NCBI RefSeq assembly: GCF_016598575.1
Contig: NZ_CP066801.1
Span: 3,472,001-3,536,000 of the forward strand
DNA from: Streptomyces sp. HSG2
GTDB taxonomy: Bacteria > Actinomycetota > Actinomycetes > Streptomycetales > Streptomycetaceae
Length of the DNA: 64,000 nucleotides
Direction of reading: 5' to 3'
Within the stretch, counting starts at the first letter, position 1; each line of letters opens with the position of its first letter. Positions 50,878-61,835 of the stretch are shown here, one piece after another. The notes below the pieces were generated by a model that made no database searches, had not been told where the DNA came from, and worked only from the letters and a program-made list of their open reading frames with translations. The translations under genes and the position numbers were made by a program.

Positions 50878-51056
50878 CATGCTCGCGGGATCGGTGTTCT
50901 GGCGGGCCTGGACGAAGGCGCGTGAAGCGGTGCTCTCGGAGAGAGCGGAAGGCTCCGACCGGCAAGCGGGTGTACGACCTGCGTCATGCCAGTCTCATGG
51001 CCTGGCTCAACCGCGGCACTCCGCCGGCGCAGGTGGCGGAGTCGGCGGGCAATAGC
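50878..51056 (+). pseudogene. Tyrosine recombinase (integrase) C-terminal remnant
   Basis: AGSVFWRAWTKAREAVL in one frame and, after a shift near 50945, GKRVYDLRHASLMAWLNRG and TPPAQVAESAGNS in another. The RxxxLRHAS box holds the catalytic Arg/His region of phage-type integrases; the terminal Tyr is lost. It ends about 20 nt from the 3' end of tRNA-Arg, the usual position of an integrase that entered at a tRNA gene. Confidence 0.7.
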
Positions 51057-51074
51057 AGGAGGGTGTGGCGGTGG

Positions 51075-51147
51075 CGCCCCCGGCAGGACTCGAACCTGCG
51101 GCCAAGCGCTTAGAAGGCGCCTGCTCTATCCACTGAGCTACGGGGGC
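51075..51147 (-). tRNA. tRNA-Arg (anticodon UCU)
   Basis: On the minus strand: acceptor arms GCCCCCG/CGGGGGC, D stem GCTC/GAGC, anticodon stem GGCGC/GCGCT with loop CTTCTAA (anticodon TCT) and T arm with GGTTCGAGTCC. 73 nt with discriminator G; CCA is not encoded. It reads AGA codons, rare in this genome. Integrase remnants abut its 3' end, marking it as the attachment site of the island. Confidence 0.95.
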
Positions 51148-51477
51148 CTGTGGTGACCGCCGTCGCGACCGCCCTCGGGCGGGGCTGATCCGCGACGCCG
51201 CCGGGACAAGGATAGGGCTCCGGGATCCCTGCCCCTGTCGCTTCACCTCCGTGGTTCTGTGTGGAGGTTCGGTGAAGCGGTCCCGATAATCGCAGGCAGG
51301 TGCGAATCACGCACTGATTTTCGTGCCGTGCGCATCGGGTGTTGTGCACTCGTTATCCCTCCACTCGAATCCCGTCCCACTCGCCCCGAGTGTCCCCATC
51401 TGTCAGATCGGCGCGCAGGGCGAGCCGACATGCTTCAGGATTCCCCAGAAATTGGGCATTCTTCGCATGTGGTGACC
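51148..51477. promoter_or_regulatory. Region between tRNA-Arg and first GTPase gene
   Basis: A 330-nt region without a credible gene. It must carry the tRNA promoter (minus) and the GTPase promoter (plus). The part 51290-51370 is AT-richer. No clear dyad. Confidence 0.4.
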
Positions 51478-53109
51478 ATGGACGTACGGCCTCAGCTGCT
51501 CGACGCACTCTCCGCCCTGCGCGACCGTGTATCGGCCGCACGCTTCCCCCTGCCCCTCGCCGGGGCCCCGCGCGCGCGTGCCAATCGCGACGAACTCCTG
51601 GCCCAGCTCGACGACTACCTGTTGCCCAGATTGCGGTCGCCCGAGGCACCGCTGCTCGCCGTCGTGGCCGGATCGACCGGGGCCGGCAAGTCCACGCTGG
51701 TGAACTCCCTGGTGGGACGTCGGGTGAGCGAGGCGGGCATTCTCCGCCCCACCACGCGTACGCCCGTGCTCGTCTGCAACCCGGGGGACCACCACTGGTT
51801 CAGCGGCAAGAGGGTCCTTCCCGACCTCACACGCGTCCGGGTGCCCCGTCAGGAACCCGGCGGCGACGACCCGGCACACCGCGAATCCCGGCCGGGACGG
51901 GTGATCCGGGTCGAGACGGCCGACAACCTGCCTCCCGGCCTCGCCCTCCTGGACGCCCCCGACATCGACTCGCTGGTCGCGGAGAACCGGGTCCTCGCCG
52001 CCGAACTGGTCTGCGCGGCGGACGTCTGGGTGATGGTGACCACCGCCGCCCGCTACGCCGACGCCGTGCCCTGGCACCTGCTGCGCACCGCGAAGGAGTA
52101 CCGGGCCGGCCTGATCACCGTCCTCGACCGGGTGCCCCATCAGGTGCTCGCGGAGGTGTCCCGGCAGTACGAGGCGCTGCTCACCCGGGCCGGGCTCGGC
52201 GACGTCCCCCGCTTCACCGTGCCCGAACTGCCCGAGTCGGCCTGGGGTGGCGGACTGCTGCCGGCGACGGCGGTCGCTCCGCTGCGGAACTGGCTGACGC
52301 ACCGGGCACAGGACCAGGTCGCACGGGAACGCGCCGTGGAGCGCACCGCGCGGGGCGCTCTCGACTCGCTTCGCTCGCGGATGCCCGAACTGGCCGGAGC
52401 CGCGGCCGCGCAGTACGCGGCGGTGCTGCGGCTCACCGCCGCCGTCGACCGGGCCTACGACGAGGCGGAGGCACGGGTGCGCGACCGGCTGCGCGCCGGG
52501 GCGGTACTGACCGGCGGCGCGTTGCGGCGATGGCGCGCCTTTCCGATGGACTGTGCCGCCGAGGAACTCCTCGACGCGCTGGTGGAGAGCCTGACCTCGG
52601 TGCTGCTGTGCGCGGTGGACGCCGCCGAGGAGAGGGTCGACGACGACTGGCGGCGCGACCCCGCCGGAGCCGCGCCGGCGCTCACGGAATCCGACGCCGG
52701 GGCGGACGGGGCGGAGCACGCCGCACACCGGGTCGGTATGGCGGTGCGGCGCTGGCGGCGCGAGATCGAGGAGTGCGCCGAGGACGAGGTACGCGAGCTG
52801 GACGGGCATCGGGCGCCGGACCCGGAGGCGGTCGCCGCGCTGGTCGCCGCCGCCCTGCTCGGCGGGCGCCGCGGGAGGTCCGCCGGGGAACGCCTCGCGG
52901 AGGAGGTCGGAGCCCGGCGCGCCCTGCGCCTGCGCGACGGGGCGGGACGCATGCTGACGGCGTGTGTGGAGCGGATCGTGCACCGGGAGCGGGAGCGCAG
53001 GCTGGCGCCGCTCGACAGGCTGGACCTGCGGCCCGAATCCCAGGCGGAACTCATCGCCGCCCTGTCCCTGTTGCGGAAGGAAGAGGTGAGCGGTGACCAC
53101 CGTCACTGA
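51478..53109 (+). CDS. Dynamin-like / Era-related GTPase 1
   Basis: A 543-residue protein. G1 P-loop GSTGAGKST at residues 65-73, a G2 Thr in LRPTTRTPV, and G3-like LLDAPDID. The G4 position reads TVLDRV rather than NKxD, so nucleotide specificity may be altered. The rest is helical and Arg/Ala/Glu-rich, dynamin-like, with coiled-coil tendency. ATG 51478 was chosen; in-frame GTG 51469 and 51472 are equally plausible since no clear ribosome site exists. It overlaps the second GTPase by 17 nt; the two likely work as a pair. Confidence 0.8.
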   Translation: MDVRPQLLDALSALRDRVSAARFPLPLAGAPRARANRDELLAQLDDYLLPRLRSPEAPLLAVVAGSTGAGKSTLVNSLVGRRVSEAGILRPTTRTPVLVCNPGDHHWFSGKRVLPDLTRVRVPRQEPGGDDPAHRESRPGRVIRVETADNLPPGLALLDAPDIDSLVAENRVLAAELVCAADVWVMVTTAARYADAVPWHLLRTAKEYRAGLITVLDRVPHQVLAEVSRQYEALLTRAGLGDVPRFTVPELPESAWGGGLLPATAVAPLRNWLTHRAQDQVARERAVERTARGALDSLRSRMPELAGAAAAQYAAVLRLTAAVDRAYDEAEARVRDRLRAGAVLTGGALRRWRAFPMDCAAEELLDALVESLTSVLLCAVDAAEERVDDDWRRDPAGAAPALTESDAGADGAEHAAHRVGMAVRRWRREIEECAEDEVRELDGHRAPDPEAVAALVAAALLGGRRGRSAGERLAEEVGARRALRLRDGAGRMLTACVERIVHRERERRLAPLDRLDLRPESQAELIAALSLLRKEEVSGDHRH

Positions 53110-55048
53110 CGAGGACCCCGCCGAGTACCCGACGCGCGGCGGGTCGGTTCCTGCCGATCGTGTCCCGGGCGACCGCCGTGGGGAGGCCGAGGGTTCCTCG
53201 CGCGGGTCCGCCGCGCGGAGTCCGGCGTCGGAAGCGCCGCGCCGGGACCGCGAGGAGGGGCAGGGGTGCTCGGGGCGGGCGTCGGGGCGTGGCCACGACA
53301 CCGTCCCGGCGGCCGGCTCGGGGAGCGGGGACACCGGTGCGGCCTGGAACGACGGGCTGATCGCCCGGCGGATGAGCGAGCCGTGCCCGGTGGACACCGT
53401 CGGCGCGCCCGAGGGGGGATCGGCCGACGGTGCTCGTGGCGCTCTCCCGGCGGCGGCGCCCGCGTCGTACTCGGGGCCGCTCGGGGTGCGGCTGGAGGCG
53501 TTGCGCGAGCTGGTCGGTCTCTCGCGGACCCGTCTGGACGCCGAGACCCTCGCCGAGGCGGGTCGGGTGCTCGACGAGGCGTCCGCGCGGCGCGGGCTGT
53601 CCGGCGAGCACACCGTCGTGGCCATCGCCGGTGCCACCGGCAGTGGCAAGTCCCAGTTGTTCAACGCGCTGGTCGGGGCGAGTGTTTCGGAGACGGGCGT
53701 TCGTCGCCCCACCACCGCCGCTCCTGTCGCGTGCGGTTGGAGTGACGGGGCGGCGGGCCTGCTGGACCGACTCGGCGTCCCCGGACGGCTGAGACGTCGG
53801 CCCGTCCCGCACCCGGACGCGGACTCCCGGCTTCGCGGGCTCGTGCTGGTGGATCTGCCCGACCACGACTCGGCGGCGGTGCGCCATCGCGAGCAGGTGG
53901 ACCGTGTCCTGGCGTTGGTGGACGCCGTCATCTGGGTCGTCGACCCGGAGAAGTACGCCGACGCGGCCCTTCACGAGCGATATCTGCGGCCGATGGCCGA
54001 TCACGCCGAGGTCACCTTCGTGGTCCTCAACCAGGTCGACAGGCTGCCAGGCGAGGCCGCCGAGCAGGTGCTGGACGATTTGCGGCGCCTCCTGGACGAG
54101 GACGGCGTCGCCTTGGGGGAGCACGGCGAGCGGGGGGCGACGGTGCTCGCGCTGTCCGCGCTCACCGGTGAGGGGCTGGGGGAGTTGCGCGAGGCGCTGG
54201 GGCAGTTCGTCGCCGAGCGAGGGGCGTCGGAACGTCGGCTCGCGGCCGACGTGGACGCCGCCGCCCGCGGGCTGCGACCGGCCTACGTCACGGGGCGCGG
54301 GACCGGCCTGACCGAGGAGGCGCGGGAGGAGTTCGCCGAGCGGCTTGCCGAGGCCGTGGGTGCCGAGGCGGTGGGTGTCGCGGCGGAGCGAGCGTGGCGG
54401 CGCCGGGCGAACCGGGCGTGCGGCACCCCGTGGCTTCGGTTCCGGCACGCGCGCGACGCCCACTGCGAAGAGCCGGCCGGGGAGCCGTCGGCGACAGCCG
54501 GTGTGGCCGGGGTGTCAACCGCCCGCCAGGGAGTGGAACAGGCGGTCCGTCGGGTGGTCGACAGGGCCGTCGTCGGGCTGCCCCCTCCCTGGGAGCGGGC
54601 GGTCCGCGACGCGGCGGCCCGGGGCGCGGAAGGGCTGCCCGAGGCACTGGACGAGATCGCCGATCGTGCGGAGACACCGGTGGCGCGACCACCTCGACCG
54701 GGGTGGTGGCCGTTGGCGGTCACGGCACAGGCGGCGACGACGCTGCTCCAGGTGGTCGGAGCGGTGTGGTTGTCGGGGTGGATTCTCGGAGTGTTCCCGC
54801 CCGGTCCCATGGCTCCGGTGCTCCTGATGGCGGTGGGTCTGCTCGGCGGGCCGCTGGTCGAGTGGGGGTGTCGGCTGGCGGCCCGCGGACCGGCCCGGCG
54901 TTACGGTGAGGCGGCCGAACGCCTGGTGCGGGACGCCGCGGCGGGCTGTGGCAGGGCTCGCGTCCTCGATCCGGTGGCGGCCGAGCTGTTGAGGTACCGG
55001 GAAGTCCGTGAGCGCTACGCGCGAGTCGTCGGTCAGGGGCCGGGGTGA
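53093..55048 (+). CDS. Membrane-associated YfjP-like GTPase 2
   Basis: A 651-residue protein. The first about 125 residues are charged and low-complexity. The G domain follows: G1 GATGSGKSQ (about 182-190), G2 [10 protein letters not shown]3 LVDLPDHDS and G4 NQVD ([13 protein letters not shown]). Two C-terminal hydrophobic segments ([18 protein letters not shown] and [17 protein letters not shown]) probably form a membrane hairpin, as in bacterial dynamin-like proteins. The GTG at 53093 is preceded by GAGGTGAG. Paired with GTPase 1; membrane remodelling or cell-envelope maintenance is a guess. Confidence 0.82.
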   Translation: MTTVTDEDPAEYPTRGGSVPADRVPGDRRGEAEGSSRGSAARSPASEAPRRDREEGQGCSGRASGRGHDTVPAAGSGSGDTGAAWNDGLIARRMSEPCPVDTVGAPEGGSADGARGALPAAAPASYSGPLGVRLEALRELVGLSRTRLDAETLAEAGRVLDEASARRGLSGEHTVVAIAGATGSGKSQLFNALVGASVSETGVRRPTTAAPVACGWSDGAAGLLDRLGVPGRLRRRPVPHPDADSRLRGLVLVDLPDHDSAAVRHREQVDRVLALVDAVIWVVDPEKYADAALHERYLRPMADHAEVTFVVLNQVDRLPGEAAEQVLDDLRRLLDEDGVALGEHGERGATVLALSALTGEGLGELREALGQFVAERGASERRLAADVDAAARGLRPAYVTGRGTGLTEEAREEFAERLAEAVGAEAVGVAAERAWRRRANRACGTPWLRFRHARDAHCEEPAGEPSATAGVAGVSTARQGVEQAVRRVVDRAVVGLPPPWERAVRDAAARGAEGLPEALDEIADRAETPVARPPRPGWWPLAVTAQAATTLLQVVGAVWLSGWILGVFPPGPMAPVLLMAVGLLGGPLVEWGCRLAARGPARRYGEAAERLVRDAAAGCGRARVLDPVAAELLRYREVRERYARVVGQGPG

Positions 55049-55613
55049 CGGTGAGCGGGGTCGTGACCGGGGCGCCGGTCCGCGGGATCGGAGAGTGACG
55101 GGGTTCTCCACGATCGGCGGCGCGTCCGCAGCGTCCGTCGGGACCGTGCGAGAACGGGCGGTCTCTGCGTGCGCCGCCGAGACGGAGGCGGGGCGCGCGC
55201 GGCGGCGGCCACGCGTGCGCTCGGTCGGTGGCACCGGCTCCGGGGAGTCCTCCCGGGCGGCGGCCCACTCGGAGCCCGCCGAGTCGCACAGGGCGGCACC
55301 TGCCCCGGTCGGGTGAGGCGAGTCGGTGTGTCGGGGCGGGCCCAGGTGGGGACGCGGATCGAAAACGTCCCGGGACACGGGGCTTTCCCCTCGTCCGTGC
55401 GGGTCCGTCCCATGGGAGACGTGTCGACAAGGCCACTTGTCACGCAGCCGCCGCGATAACGATTCCGATTCGGATCGAGCTGTGTCCGGTATCCCCCACA
55501 AGGCGGGTGCGGGGGATACCTAGGATGCCGGACAGGCTCTTGAGGCCGCTGATTCCGCCGGTGGGGCCGTGCCCCCGGCGCACGCCAACAGGCTTTGCCC
55601 GAAAGGGAAAAGG
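55049..55613. promoter_or_regulatory. Intergenic region with inverted repeat before thioester protein gene
   Basis: A 565-nt stretch with no coding-like frame. A perfect 10-bp inverted repeat, GGTATCCCCC (55488-55497) with 55511-55520 and a 13-nt spacer, lies 94 nt before the next start; it could be an operator or a terminator of the GTPase pair. An AT-richer patch at 55455-55475 may be promoter. Confidence 0.45.
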
Positions 55614-57053
55614 GTGTTCCTCTCGTTCTCCGTACGTTCCGCCGCCCGGCGGGCCGTGGTGCGGCTCGCGTCGGCCACGACCGTCTCCGTCCTGACCGTG
55701 ACGGCGGTGGGGGCCGCCGGTGGCAAGGCCGTCGCCGACGGCGGGCCCGGCGGCGCCACCGCCGGGGGCGGGGCGACCGCCACGCTGGACGGCCTCAAGA
55801 CGCACGGACGGGCGGTGATCCATGGGGAGTCGGGGGACCGGCGGGTGTCCGCGGGGCTGTTCGAGATGTCCGTCGCCGGAGGCGGGACGCTGCGGACGTA
55901 CTGCGTCGACGCGCACAACCCCACCCAACAGGGGGCCGAATACCACGAGACTCCGTGGAGCGGTACCTCGCTCGGTGTCAACGAGCGAGCGGGGCGTGTC
56001 CGGTGGATCCTCCTGAACTCCTACCCGCAGGTCGACGATCTCGCCGCGCTCGCCGAGAAGGCGGGAGTCCGCGGTGCCTTCACCGAGGAGGACGCCGCCG
56101 CCGGGACCCAGGTGGCGCTCTGGCGACTCTCGGACGCGATCGACGTGGAGGCGGTCGACCCCCAGGCCGAGCGACTCGCCGACTATCTGGTGGGCGAGGC
56201 CCGCGACTCCGGCGAGCCGCGTGCGTCTCTCACCCTCGACCCACCCGCGGTGTCCGGGCGCGCCGGCGCGCCGATCGGCCCGGTCACCGTGCGCACGGAC
56301 GCCGACCGCGTCACGGTCGCTCCGCCCTCCGACGCGGCCACGAGCGGCGTTCGCGTGGTGGACGAGGCCGGCGAACCGGTCACCTCCGCCGCCGATGGCA
56401 GTCGGCTCTTCTTCGACGTGCCCGAGGACGCGGTGGACGGGAGGACCACGCTCACGGTGCGGGCCTCCACCACGGTGCCCGTCGGTCGTGCCTTCGCCTC
56501 GGAGAGCGGCAGCCAGACCCAGATCCTGGCCGGCTCCAGCGAGTCGGCGGTCTCCGCCGCGGCCGAGGCGACCTGGGCCGGCGAGGGTGCGGTGCCCGCG
56601 ATCTCCGCCACCGAGAACTGCGCGGAAGAGGGACTGGAGGTCACGGTGGCCAACGGGGGAGACGAGACGTTCTCCTTCGAACTGTCGGGGACGGAGTACA
56701 GCGTCGAGGCGGGCGCCGCCCGGACCGTTTCGGTGCCGCTCGCGGAGGACTCCTCCTACGACGTCACCGTGTACGGGCCCGACGGGTCGGAGCGACGCTT
56801 CACCGGCGTCCTCGACTGTCGGACCCAGGGCGACCCGACCGAGAGCGACCCGACCGACGGCGAGATGACGCGTACGCTCGGCGAGCCCGGCCCGGCCGCC
56901 GCCGGCGGCGGAGCGCTCCCCGACGCCGACCTCGCCGCGACGGGCGGTTCCGAGGTCACCCCGCTGATCGGTGCCATCGCCCTGGTCCTCCTGGTGCTCG
57001 GGGGCGGCACGCTCTTGGTCGTGCGGCGCCGAGGGCCGGCCGTCCGGGACTGA
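55614..57053 (+). CDS. Thioester-domain (Cys-Gln) wall-anchored surface protein
   Basis: A 479-residue secreted protein. A signal segment lies at about residues 14-42. The thioester domain has Cys97 in RTYCVDAHNPT and Gln166 in AGTQVALWRLSD, the pair that forms an internal thioester in TED adhesins. Two Ig-like beta domains follow, then a sortase-type end LAATGGSEVTPL, a membrane segment and RRRGPAVRD. TED proteins can bind host or surface amines covalently. The GTG at 55614 has GAAAGGGAAAAGG upstream. No sortase gene is nearby. Confidence 0.88.
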   Translation: MFLSFSVRSAARRAVVRLASATTVSVLTVTAVGAAGGKAVADGGPGGATAGGGATATLDGLKTHGRAVIHGESGDRRVSAGLFEMSVAGGGTLRTYCVDAHNPTQQGAEYHETPWSGTSLGVNERAGRVRWILLNSYPQVDDLAALAEKAGVRGAFTEEDAAAGTQVALWRLSDAIDVEAVDPQAERLADYLVGEARDSGEPRASLTLDPPAVSGRAGAPIGPVTVRTDADRVTVAPPSDAATSGVRVVDEAGEPVTSAADGSRLFFDVPEDAVDGRTTLTVRASTTVPVGRAFASESGSQTQILAGSSESAVSAAAEATWAGEGAVPAISATENCAEEGLEVTVANGGDETFSFELSGTEYSVEAGAARTVSVPLAEDSSYDVTVYGPDGSERRFTGVLDCRTQGDPTESDPTDGEMTRTLGEPGPAAAGGGALPDADLAATGGSEVTPLIGAIALVLLVLGGGTLLVVRRRGPAVRD

Positions 57054-57424
57054 TCGGCCCGGTCGTGGCTCCCGGGGCCTTTCGGCCGGTGGGTGTGGGT
57101 GACGTGCGTCGTCGCGGAGCCCGAGGGAGGCGCCCCGCGTGGCGGCGGAGCCGGACCGGTGGGCGCGATCCCGTCCGTGCGTCGGACGGGTCAGGACCGG
57201 GGCGTCTCGTGGTGTCCGTCCCCTCGGCGGACCGATCGTGGGGTGGGCGTCCGTCACGTCCCGTTCCCGTGGGGCCGGACGGCGACGGTCGGGTCGGAGC
57301 GCGATCCCGAAGGGAAGGGTGGGGCCGTCCGTGCGCGGAGGGGGAGCGCTTGACCTGAAGGTGAGTTGAGGTCGGAGGCTGCTCTTGTTCACGAAGAGCG
57401 CGTCACCTTCCTGGAGGAGAGATC
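57054..57424. other. Gene-free stretch
   Basis: 371 nt between the surface protein gene and the FMN reductase gene. I see no coding-like frame, strong hairpin or RNA. The last 60 nt probably carry the reductase promoter. Confidence 0.4.
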
Positions 57425-58018
57425 ATGTCGGAGAACCGGCTCCGTCTTGTCGTCATCGTGGGGAGCGTCCGTGAGGGACGCTTCGGTCTGCCCCTGTCCC
57501 GTTGGTTCGCCGGGCGGGCGCGTCGGCTGGGCCGGTTCGAGGTGGACGTCCTGGACCTGGCCGAGCACTCGCTGCCCATGGCGATGCCCGGTTTCGGCGA
57601 TCGGCCGGATACCGCCACGGCCGACGTCCAGGCGGAGGTCGGCCGGCGGCTGGCGGCGGCCGACGCCTTCGTCCTCGTCACCCCCGAGTACAACCACAGC
57701 TACCCCGCCGCGCTGAAGAACGTCCTGGACTGGTTCCGCTCCGAGTGGGTCGCCAAGGCGTTCGGTCTCGTCTCGTACGGGGGGCAGGGCGGCGGCGTTC
57801 GGGCTGCCGAGCATCTGCGGCAGGTGGTCGCGGAACTGCACTCGGTGACCGTCCGGGACGCGATGAGCTTCCACAACGCCTTCGACCTCTTCGACGAGCG
57901 GGAGGAGATCGCCGACGAGGGCGAGTGCGCGGCGGCGGCGACGCGCATGCTGACCCAGCTCGAATGGTGGGCCACGGTGTTGCGGGAGGGGCGCGAGCGT
58001 CACGCCTACCCGGGCTAG
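57425..58018 (+). CDS. NADPH-dependent FMN reductase-family flavoprotein
   Basis: A 197-residue flavodoxin-like protein. GSVREGRFGLPLSRWF is the FMN-phosphate loop, and VTPEYNHSYPAALKNVLDW is the family signature (PEYN). It reduces quinones, azo compounds or chromate with NADPH; the exact substrate is unknown. ATG 57425 with GGAGAGATC upstream. Monocistronic. Confidence 0.9.
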   Translation: MSENRLRLVVIVGSVREGRFGLPLSRWFAGRARRLGRFEVDVLDLAEHSLPMAMPGFGDRPDTATADVQAEVGRRLAAADAFVLVTPEYNHSYPAALKNVLDWFRSEWVAKAFGLVSYGGQGGGVRAAEHLRQVVAELHSVTVRDAMSFHNAFDLFDEREEIADEGECAAAATRMLTQLEWWATVLREGRERHAYPG

Positions 58019-58218
58019 GGTTCCAGTACCCGGGCAAGGGTTCTGGCGCGTCGCGAATCCGTCGGCCACGACGCCCCGCTCCGGAGCGCGGGCGTTGATG
58101 AGCATCGGATCCGCAGGTCAGCGGGTCGAGGGCGGACGGGTTTCCCCCGGGGGGCGGTGATCCGGCAAGATGGGGTGTATCTGCCCACTGCCAGATTCAA
58201 GCTGCCGGACGGTTTCTC

Positions 58219-59883
<1,665 letters not shown>

Positions 59884-59889
59884 ACGATC

Positions 59890-60324
59890 GTGCGCCACCT
59901 CTACCGCTGCCCGCTGCGCTGGGCGGACATGGACGCCTACGGGCACGTCAACAACGTCGTCTTCCTCCGCTACCTGGAGGAGGCGCGGATCGATTTCCTG
60001 TTCCGTCCGGACAAGGAGTTCCGGCAGGGGTCGGTGGTCGCACGCCACGAGATCGACTACAAGCGCCAGTTGGTGCACCGGCACGAACCGGTCGACATCG
60101 AGATGTGGGTCACGGAGATCAGGGCCGCCTCCTTCACCCTCGCCTACGAGGTGAAGGACGAAGCGGCGGTCTACGCGCGGGCCCTCACGGTCATCGTCCC
60201 CTTCGACTTCGAGGCCGGACGACCCCGCCGGATCACCGAGGAGGAGCGGGAGTTCCTCCAGGACTACCTGCGAGTCCCGGAGCCCGGGGGCACGCGGGAC
60301 GAGGAGGGGGCCGTCACGGTATGA
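59890..60324 (+). CDS. Acyl-CoA thioesterase (hotdog, 4HBT type)
   Basis: A 144-residue hotdog-fold thioesterase. RWADMDAYGHVNNVVFLRYL holds the catalytic Asp of the 4-hydroxybenzoyl-CoA thioesterase family (D-x-x-x-H-V-N-N), and IDYKRQLVHRHEPVDIEMWV the adjoining strands. It hydrolyses acyl-CoAs; chain preference unknown. GTG 59890 lies 7 nt after ettA and it overlaps the next gene by 4 nt (ATGA), so it is part of a three-gene unit. Confidence 0.9.
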   Translation: MRHLYRCPLRWADMDAYGHVNNVVFLRYLEEARIDFLFRPDKEFRQGSVVARHEIDYKRQLVHRHEPVDIEMWVTEIRAASFTLAYEVKDEAAVYARALTVIVPFDFEAGRPRRITEEEREFLQDYLRVPEPGGTRDEEGAVTV

Positions 60325-61013
60325 CGGCGCTCCACCTCGCCGACGCGGGGGAGGCGGCGGATCTCGGCGCCTTCCTCTCGCGATTGCTGCACTACGACCG
60401 GGGGGCCGCCGTCCGTCTTCAGGCCACCGGCGTCGCGGTCGCGGTCTTCGGCCGGCCGCCCTCCTTCGAGGTGCTGGCGGTGCGGGGGGCGCGGCTCGCC
60501 CAACCCCACGGGGACGGTGGGGGCGTGACGCTGGACGTGACCGTATCGGCGGGCGAGTTGCTCGAATCCCTGGACGAGGCGGGTGCCACGGCGCCGGTGC
60601 CGGCCGGGGTGACCGGGCCACCGTGGGTGGGGGTGTTGCCGCCTCGTGGCGGATGGCGTCCCGAGCCGGGGCTGCCCGCCTCGGAGTCGCTGCGCGAGCT
60701 GGTCGCCGCAGGGGTCGCCGAGTTCCGTCGCCGCACGGGGGAGTTGGACGCCGAAGAGCGGAGCGGCCCCATGCCCGACGCGATCGGGCGGGAGATCTGG
60801 TCGCGGCCGGTCGGCTCGACCGCACTTCCGGTGCGTGCCGTGCACGCCGCGCAGTCGATGGGCTTCCTGGGCCGCGGAGGGGAAACCCCGCGAGGGGCGG
60901 AGGGGCCCGTCGGCCCCGTGCTCCTCGCCGCCGGGGCCTGGCTGAGGCTGCGCACGTCCCATGGCTCCGTCGCCGTCCGCCGGACCGGGCTGGGGCCGCC
61001 GGCCACCGTCTGA
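60321..61013 (+). CDS. Conserved actinobacterial protein of unknown function
   Basis: A 230-residue protein starting MTALHLADAGEAADLGAFLS, with WVGVLPPRGGWRPEPGLP and a Trp in REIWSRPV. No membrane segment. Probably cytoplasmic. I recall homologues beside ettA/thioesterase in Streptomyces but no function. Translationally coupled to the thioesterase. Confidence 0.7.
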   Translation: MTALHLADAGEAADLGAFLSRLLHYDRGAAVRLQATGVAVAVFGRPPSFEVLAVRGARLAQPHGDGGGVTLDVTVSAGELLESLDEAGATAPVPAGVTGPPWVGVLPPRGGWRPEPGLPASESLRELVAAGVAEFRRRTGELDAEERSGPMPDAIGREIWSRPVGSTALPVRAVHAAQSMGFLGRGGETPRGAEGPVGPVLLAAGAWLRLRTSHGSVAVRRTGLGPPATV

Positions 61014-61217
61014 CGGCGAGCGCCGGGACGGGTGACCGGGGCCGCCGGCCGACTTCGAAGGCTCGCCACCGCCGGACCCGAGACGCTTCCGCCGCTGTCG
61101 GGTCGCGCGCTCGGGCCCCGTCGAGCGGGCGGTGAGGCCACGCGCTCTCGCGCCGAGCCGCGGTCGTTTCGGGCCGACCCTCCCGGCGGGTGTGGAGGCC
61201 TGCCGGGCGGGACGTGG

Positions 61218-61622
61218 TCAGCCGGGGGTGTTCACCATCGATGCCGCGGCGTAGGTGAGGTACTTCCAGAGCGTCCGCTCGTGTTCCTCGGACAGGCCCA
61301 GCTCGTCGACGGCCGCCCGCATGTGCCGAAGCCAGGCGTCGTGCGCCGCCTGGTCCACGGTGAACGGTGCGTGACGCATCCGCAGCCGAGGGTGGCCCCG
61401 GTTGGTGCTGTAGGTGTTCGGACCGCCCCAGTACTGGATCAGGAACAGGGTCAGGCGCTCCTCCGCCGGGCCCAGATCCTCCTCCGGGTACATGGGCCGC
61501 AGCAGTGGATCCTCGGCCACACCCCGGTAGAAGTGGTGGACGAGCCGGCGGAAGGTCTCCTCCCCGCCGACCTGCTCGTAGAACGTCTGCTCCCGCAGTG
61601 TGCCGCGCCGAATCTCATTCAC
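61218..61622 (-). CDS. glbO: Truncated haemoglobin, group II (GlbO type)
   Basis: A 134-residue 2/2 globin. TFYEQVGGEETFRRLVHHFY is the helix-B start with B10 Tyr region. The proximal His lies in HPRLRMRHAPFTVDQAAHDA, and FLIQYWGGPNTYS and the G8 Trp (WLRHMRAAVDEL) are group II features. It binds O2/NO and probably supports respiration or detoxifies NO. Convergent with the preceding operon. Confidence 0.92.
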   Translation of the reverse strand: MNEIRRGTLREQTFYEQVGGEETFRRLVHHFYRGVAEDPLLRPMYPEEDLGPAEERLTLFLIQYWGGPNTYSTNRGHPRLRMRHAPFTVDQAAHDAWLRHMRAAVDELGLSEEHERTLWKYLTYAAASMVNTPG

Positions 61623-61680
61623 CCCTCCATGGTCTCAGACGGTGGAAGAGCGGAGTCGAGTCCGGCGGATCGTCGCTCCC

Positions 61681-61712
61681 GACGCCCGACGCCCGACGCC
61701 CGACGCCCGACG
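61681..61712. repeat. Four tandem copies of a 7-bp repeat
   Basis: GACGCCC occurs four times in a row from 61681 to 61708, plus four bases of a fifth, in the 213-nt gap between the globin and FHA genes. Probably slippage in GC-rich non-coding DNA. The rest of the gap holds nothing clear. Confidence 0.8.
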
Positions 61713-61835
61713 GCAGCGAGGCGCCCCCCGGCAGCCCGACCGCGCGGGCCGGGCGCCCGGGACCGCGAGCGGTCCCCGGTCCGGATCGCCGGCCGGGAAG
61801 GGCGAGGCCGCCACGGCGCTCCGGGCGTCGGTCGG

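Noticed and set aside
61681..61712. Repeat array as CRISPR
   Set aside because: Seven-bp head-to-tail units without spacers.
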